The notes under the pieces are model-generated. The model did no database searches, was not told where the DNA came from, and saw only the letters and a program-made list of their open reading frames with translations. Positions 39,004 through 40,060 of a stretch of 40,060 nucleotides of DNA are shown here, piece by piece. The stretch's first letter is position 1. Every line of letters begins with the position of its first letter. The stretch is from Harryflintia acetispora (GTDB lineage Bacteria > Bacillota > Clostridia > Oscillospirales > Ruminococcaceae): NCBI GenBank assembly GCA_004340125.1, contig SLUK01000016.1:1-40060 (forward strand), read 5' to 3'. The position numbers were made by a program, and so were the translations under genes.

Positions 39004-40060
39004 GGCGGCTTCCCGCTTTGCTGCTGGCGTTCTGTCTGGCGGCCGGGATGATCCCGGTCGCCGGGGCGGCGGCAGCGTCCGTTGACCCGGGCGCGACCCT
39101 CGGGGGGAGCACCCCGCCCGGAATCGCGGAGATCGACCCGGAGATACCCACCCCGGAGATCTCCCTCTTCCGCGCGCGGGCCGCTGCGGGCCCCGAGTTC
39201 ATCCGGGTGCCGGTGAAGAATAACGACCCGGCCCGGATCGAAGGCTTCGCTGTCACCGCCCTGCCCGAGGGCGGCGGGGAGGCGGACATGCTGTCCGCCT
39301 CGGGAGAGCCCGAGGTGTCGGGGGAGGTCTACAGCTACAAGCTGTATTTCAGCGACCCGCCGCAGCGGGACACCGGCTTCACCATCTCGGTCACACCTGT
39401 CGCGAAGGCGGGCCGGGCCGGCTTCGACCTGCCCAAAACGAAGACCTCATCCTACACCTACCGGGCCATCGAGAGCCTGACCATCAAGGCCGGGGGCGAG
39501 GCGGTGGGGGATAAGACGGTTTACCTGCAAACCGGTGGGGAGCGCCAGACGGTACAGCTGACCGCCGACAAGAACCCCACCTCCCAGAGCTATGCCGCCG
39601 AGGTGCTCTGGTCGAGCAGCGACCCAGCCATCGCTTCGGTGGACCCGGTGACGGGGATGGTCACGGGGAACACGGGAGGAACCGTGACCATCACGGCCAG
39701 CGTCTACGACGCCCCGGATACCGTTTCCGCCTCCTGCACGGTGACGGTGGTCCCGATTTCCGGAATCGGGTTAAACCCGGCGAGCAAGACCCTCTTCACC
39801 GGGGGCACGGCGGCCGAGACCGACTTTGAGCTGACCGCGACCCTGACGGGAGACAACGGCAGCACCGAGCTGGTCTGGGAGAACAGCAGCCCGGACCAGG
39901 TCAATATGACCAAGGTGAGCGGCAACGTCTACCACCTCTCGGCCTTTGGCAAGCAGCCGGGGAGTGCGACCATCACGGTGACGGACAAGGGCGGGTTCTA
40001 TAAGGCCACCTGCACCGTGACGGTGGTGCAGGTCCAGAGCGTTTCGGTGCTGCCCAGCAC
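39000..40060 (+). CDS. Secreted surface protein with Big_2-type Ig-like repeats (partial)
   Basis: An open frame from ATG 39000 to the window end (at least 353 residues, no stop reached). It starts with a signal peptide ('MRRLPALLLAFCLAAGMIPV', cleavage near 'AGAAA'). A unique N-terminal domain (about 30-155) is followed by bacterial Ig-like repeats. The first is about 158-250, with the Big_2 signature 'SSSDPAIASVDPVTGMVTG' and closing 'SASCTVTVV'. A second (about 254-343) closes with 'KATCTVTVVQV', and a third begins 'SVSVLPS'. Such proteins are exported adhesin-like or wall-associated proteins. It overlaps the previous gene by 4 bases. What follows the repeats, including any anchor, is outside the window. 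Confidence 0.85.
   Translation, partial: MRRLPALLLAFCLAAGMIPVAGAAAASVDPGATLGGSTPPGIAEIDPEIPTPEISLFRARAAAGPEFIRVPVKNNDPARIEGFAVTALPEGGGEADMLSASGEPEVSGEVYSYKLYFSDPPQRDTGFTISVTPVAKAGRAGFDLPKTKTSSYTYRAIESLTIKAGGEAVGDKTVYLQTGGERQTVQLTADKNPTSQSYAAEVLWSSSDPAIASVDPVTGMVTGNTGGTVTITASVYDAPDTVSASCTVTVVPISGIGLNPASKTLFTGGTAAETDFELTATLTGDNGSTELVWENSSPDQVNMTKVSGNVYHLSAFGKQPGSATITVTDKGGFYKATCTVTVVQVQSVSVLPS

Overview
The window is GC-rich (low-to-mid 60s percent by eye) and carries strong AGGAGG-type ribosome binding sites. It holds a group A electron-bifurcating [FeFe] hydrogenase operon, two small CotF-type spore coat genes, paired GlgC/GlgD glycogen genes, dacF and mtaB. Together these point to an anaerobic, fermentative, spore-forming member of class Clostridia, most likely an Oscillospiraceae/Ruminococcaceae-type gut bacterium. 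The species cannot be named from this sequence.

Layout. 1-210: the end of an rRNA operon (5S rRNA and terminator). 0.4-3.7 kb: two tandem paralogous MATE efflux pumps with a small membrane-anchored gene between them on the other strand. 3.9-8.9 kb (minus): mtaB-purL, whose promoter overlaps a divergent promoter for an HPr-like protein at 9.2 kb. 9.6-16.1 kb (plus): dacF, pgi, a P-loop protein, a cardiolipin synthase, a CmpB-type membrane protein, a TfoX C-terminal-domain protein and rpsO with a structured leader. 16.3-18.4 kb: pnp. 18.4-19.85 kb: a repeat-rich island with nested inverted repeats around three small regulator genes. 20.0-25.1 kb: the hydrogenase operon (NuoE-like, histidine-kinase-type ATPase, HndB-like, NuoF-like, HydA). 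25.4-31.7 kb: glgB-glgC-glgD-glgA. 31.8-36.5 kb: an unknown gene, a LysR regulator divergent from a split chromate transporter pair, and a HAD phosphatase with a TauE/SafE transporter. 36.8-37.3 kb: spore coat genes. 37.4-38.5 kb: an autoregulator-like XRE gene with two related membrane proteins. 38.75 kb to the end: a SHOCT-like secreted protein overlapping a Big_2-type surface protein that runs off the window.

How the genes work together. The hydrogenase operon should dispose of reductant as H2 using NADH plus ferredoxin. The glg operon makes and branches storage glycogen from glucose-1-phosphate, which pgi links to glycolysis. rpsO and pnp are the usual translation and RNA-decay pair, and both have leader structures that look regulatory.

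The most unusual parts are four. The 18.4-19.85 kb island has a 410-bp AT-rich core between 54-bp inverted repeats; inverting the core would build a compact operon. The glycogen synthase has a histone-H1-like Lys/Ala/Pro tail. An XRE gene promoter carries three identical 9-mers exactly 23 bp apart. A family of multi-hairpin intergenic cassettes varies in sequence but keeps its stems paired.
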